Positions 6,086 to 8,037 of a stretch of 8,037 bases of DNA are shown in pieces. This DNA is from Alphaproteobacteria bacterium. GTDB taxonomy: Bacteria > Pseudomonadota > Alphaproteobacteria > Micavibrionales > CSBR16-224. Under the pieces are notes generated by a model, which did no database searches, had not been told where the DNA came from, and saw only the letters and a program-made list of their open reading frames with translations. Every line of letters starts with the position of its first letter. The first letter of the stretch is position 1. Made by a program: the position numbers and the translations under genes. The stretch covers positions 1-8,037 of the forward strand of contig SBHI01000037.1 of the NCBI GenBank assembly GCA_006226225.1, in the 5' to 3' direction.

Positions 6086-6121
6086 GGGCGCTTATAGACC
6101 CAAGGCCTGTGCTGTGCGCCC
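6086..6121. repeat. GGGCGC/GCGCCC inverted repeat at the predicted transcription start
   Basis: GGGCGC (6086-6091) and GCGCCC (6116-6121) are perfect inverted copies separated by 24 bp. The right arm directly abuts the predicted -10 hexamer of the 180-residue gene. It could be a leader hairpin or a protein binding site. Six-base arms alone may be chance. Confidence 0.3.
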
Positions 6122-6149
6122 ATTATGTCGCGATTTTGATAAATGTAAA
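6122..6149 (-). promoter_or_regulatory. Candidate promoter of the 180-residue gene
   Basis: On the minus strand TTTACA (6149-6144) and CATAAT (6127-6122) each match five of six consensus bases, with a 16-bp spacer. Transcription would start near 6115 and give a leader of about 65 nt. This is the best match in the AT-rich stretch, but such DNA yields chance matches easily. Confidence 0.45.
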
Positions 6150-6264
6150 CACATAATTTCTATTATTTTTCAATTATTGCGTCAAGGGGCTTTATTTTTT
6201 TGAAAAAATACAGTAGGTTTTAGGAACAGGAAACAAAAACATCTCATCACGGGAGAAACTGCGC

Positions 6265-6951
6265 ATGCTTATGGATAACGTGCAAAGCTTCGTCGCACCC
6301 GATGCGGCAAGTTCCGGACTTCAATGGCAAATCGAGACAGCGCCCGTCGCATATGACCGGGCGCTTGCGTTTATGGAGGCCCGCGCACGCACGATACGCG
6401 AACGCGGCCATGATGAAATGGTCTGGCTGCTGGAACATCCGCCGGTTTACACGGCAGGCACCAGCGCCGAATTAAAAGACCTGATTAATCCGAAATTCCC
6501 CGTCTATCACACCGGACGCGGCGGAAAATTCACTTATCACGGCCCGGGGCAGCGCATCGCCTATGTGATGCTGGATCTGCAAAACCGTAATCCCGACCTG
6601 AAAAAATATGTCTTTGATCTTGAAGACTGGGTCATCCGCGCCCTGTTCAAATTCAACGTACTGGGTCAGCGCCGCGAAGGCCGCGTGGGTATCTGGGTTG
6701 ATATGCATCCTTACGGCCAGCCGAAAGGAACGGAAGCCAAAATCGCCGCCATCGGTGTGCGTGTTAAAAAATGGGTGACCTTCCACGGCGTCTCCGTCAA
6801 CATCAATCCCGAACTGGGACATTATGACGGCATCGTGCCTTGCGGCATCAGTGAACACGGTGTTACATCGCTGGAACAGCTGGGTCTGAACATCACACGT
6901 GATGAATTTGACAACGCCCTGCAGGAAAGCTGGTACGAGGTTTTCGGTTAA
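6265..6951 (+). CDS. lipB: LipB, octanoyl-[ACP]:protein N-octanoyltransferase
   Basis: LipB moves the octanoyl group from acyl carrier protein to the lipoyl domains of enzymes such as pyruvate dehydrogenase and the glycine cleavage H protein; LipA then inserts sulfur. The 228-residue protein shows the family motifs in order: EHPPVYTAGTSA at about 57-68, RGGKFTYHGPGQ at 85-96, AKIAAIGVRVKKWVTFHG at 158-175 with the catalytic Lys159, and IVPCGI at 190-195 with the catalytic Cys193. The ATG at 6265 has GGGAGA 8 nt upstream; a second in-frame ATG six bases later is a weaker alternative. The enzyme is cytoplasmic. The gene stands alone on the + strand, without lipA next to it. Its stop is 25 bp from the end of the convergent adhesin gene, with only a weak AGATTA/TAATCT hairpin (6951-6969) between. 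Confidence 0.96.
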   Translation: MLMDNVQSFVAPDAASSGLQWQIETAPVAYDRALAFMEARARTIRERGHDEMVWLLEHPPVYTAGTSAELKDLINPKFPVYHTGRGGKFTYHGPGQRIAYVMLDLQNRNPDLKKYVFDLEDWVIRALFKFNVLGQRREGRVGIWVDMHPYGQPKGTEAKIAAIGVRVKKWVTFHGVSVNINPELGHYDGIVPCGISEHGVTSLEQLGLNITRDEFDNALQESWYEVFG

Positions 6952-6976
6952 GATTAAACGCCGTAATCTGTTCTGC

Positions 6977-8037
6977 TTAAATCAGAATGACGTTAATTTC
7001 GTTACTGCCTGTTTCGATGACATTCACCGAAACCGCTGCATTTAGTTGCGACTGGTAAACCCCGCCACCAATATCATCGAACCCTTCAAGGGTAACCGTA
7101 TACGGTGTCGGAGGAGCCGAACTTCCATCCGCACCCCAGATATTCAGCGTTGTTGCGCTTTGGTTTGTAGCGTATAGCACACCCGCCGTATCCAGCGTGA
7201 TGGAATGGGCAAGACTACTTGTAAATACAAAAGTTTCTATTCCCTTGAACTTCATATATTCGCTACCGCCGGAAGACAGGTCGAGATTTACGGCACCGGC
7301 ACCGCCAAGAACCACCGCATCACCAGCAAGCCCCGATGCGTTTGCACCATTCACCCCGCCTTCTGCGTTATAGCCCCCGTCAATCAAAGTAAAATCCAGT
7401 CCGGCACCGTTCAGGGCAAAAACATCACTCCCCAAACTGCCGAGATACATATCACCGGTTGCCTGTCCGGTCAGGTTAAATATGTCATTACCCGCATCCG
7501 CCCAGACCATATCCGGTGCTGCGGTTGCGTTCAGCGCTGTCGTATCCATCGCCGCCGTTCCCAATATGTCGTTCACCGCCGGATTGAAAAAGTTTGAAAT
7601 ACCGTCAATATTGATCGTTAATGTAATCGGCAGCACATTCGTATCCGCATCCGTCACTTCAATATCCAGCGTATAGCTTGTTTGCTGATAGGTCGCGCCA
7701 TCGTTCAGAATGGATAACGAACCCGAAGCATCAATGGCAAATGTCTGCGCTCCGCCAAAACCGAGATTACCCCCGGTAATCGCAAAACCGACTCCGCCCG
7801 CCGGAGCGTTGACATTAATATCCCCAATCTCAAAACCGGCATTCGCCAGTTCCCGCACCGTTCCGGCACCCGCCATGCTGCTGCCGTCCCACCATTGTGC
7901 CAGTGTCACGGTAATCGGCGGCGGCGCACCTTGTGGTGCGGTCGGCGTTACGGCGCTACTGTCCAGCAATGTTGTCGTCGTAGCCGTTGTGGTCGAATAT
8001 GTCCCTGATCCGCTCAACAATGTTCCTGTGCTGTCCG
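6977..8037 (-). CDS. C-terminal part of a large cadherin-like/RTX-type surface protein (5' end outside window)
   Basis: The frame is open to the window edge, so the apparent TTG start at 8020 is not real; about 352 residues are visible. They begin with a Thr-rich linker, then a Gly/Asn/Asp-rich cadherin-like domain (about residues 65-145) with FEIGDINVNAPAGG, FAIDASGSLSI and a closing YTLDIEVTDADTN strand. Degenerate calcium-binding repeats follow (GNDIFNL, GSDVFAL, then LIDGG at about 180-220). The final domain, with YMKFKGIETFVF and TLDTAGVLYATN, resembles the last module of long type I-secreted adhesins. The composition is nearly Cys-free and rich in Gly, Ala, Thr and Asp, and ends in the hydrophobic tail INVILI, which fits a C-terminal ABC-exporter signal. 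Adhesion or biofilm formation is inferred; no exporter genes are in view. Confidence 0.65.
   Translation of the reverse strand, partial: DSTGTLLSGSGTYSTTTATTTTLLDSSAVTPTAPQGAPPPITVTLAQWWDGSSMAGAGTVRELANAGFEIGDINVNAPAGGVGFAITGGNLGFGGAQTFAIDASGSLSILNDGATYQQTSYTLDIEVTDADTNVLPITLTINIDGISNFFNPAVNDILGTAAMDTTALNATAAPDMVWADAGNDIFNLTGQATGDMYLGSLGSDVFALNGAGLDFTLIDGGYNAEGGVNGANASGLAGDAVVLGGAGAVNLDLSSGGSEYMKFKGIETFVFTSSLAHSITLDTAGVLYATNQSATTLNIWGADGSSAPPTPYTVTLEGFDDIGGGVYQSQLNAAVSVNVIETGSNEINVILI

Larger units (their letters stand above)
6050..6264. promoter_or_regulatory. Divergent intergenic region between the 180-residue gene and lipB
   Basis: This 215-bp gap separates two head-to-head genes. Its middle (about 6125-6210) is strongly AT-rich, unlike the neighbouring coding regions, as expected for promoter DNA. 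On the minus side a promoter candidate and an inverted repeat are listed separately. On the + side I find no convincing pair of hexamers for lipB; TTGATA (6136-6141) with TATTAT (6161-6166) exists but has a 19-bp spacer. GGGAGA, 8 nt before the lipB ATG, is a clear ribosome binding site. No small gene is evident. Confidence 0.6.

Noticed and set aside
6951..6969. Terminator between lipB and the adhesin gene
   Set aside because: The AGATTA/TAATCT stem is only 6 bp, AT-rich and lacks a U-tract, so it is too weak to annotate.

Overview
The window looks like a chromosomal segment from a Gram-negative proteobacterium of moderate GC content. An alphaproteobacterium is the best guess, because the order hflC, DUF2065 gene, degP is common there; this is an inference from gene order and protein style, not a species identification. 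Nearly all genes are housekeeping genes for the cell envelope, protein quality control, tRNA and lipoate metabolism. No transposase, phage gene or CRISPR array is visible.

Layout. On the + strand, positions 1-1403 hold the end of lptF and all of lptG, overlapping by ATGA; they encode the inner-membrane part of the LPS exporter. On the - strand a compact operon reads hflC (5013-4144), a DUF2065 small membrane protein (4111-3902), degP (3867-2341) and miaA (2328-1375). It starts from a good sigma70-type promoter (5087-5059), and miaA ends tail-to-tail inside the 3' end of lptG. The usual partner hflK is not upstream of hflC.

The non-coding stretch 5014-5347 is the most unusual part. It holds two diverged tandem copies (105-bp period) of a structured element, each followed by a terminator-like hairpin. 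Base changes between the copies preserve pairing in at least one stem. The second hairpin is a perfect 21-bp inverted repeat that abuts the CCA end of a tRNA-Leu(GAG) gene (5435-5348, - strand). Upstream of the tRNA lies a nested palindrome with a candidate promoter, then an unrecognised 180-residue soluble protein gene (6049-5507, - strand).

A 215-bp divergent intergenic region separates that gene from lipB (6265-6951, + strand, octanoyltransferase). Convergent with lipB is the C-terminal part of a large repeat-type surface protein (8037-6977, - strand, cut by the window edge), with a cadherin-like domain and degenerate RTX-like motifs typical of type I-secreted adhesins.

Working together: LptFG export LPS, DegP and the HflC/DUF2065 pair deal with envelope protein quality, MiaA and tRNA-Leu serve translation, and LipB feeds lipoylation. 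The adhesin is the only accessory-type gene.
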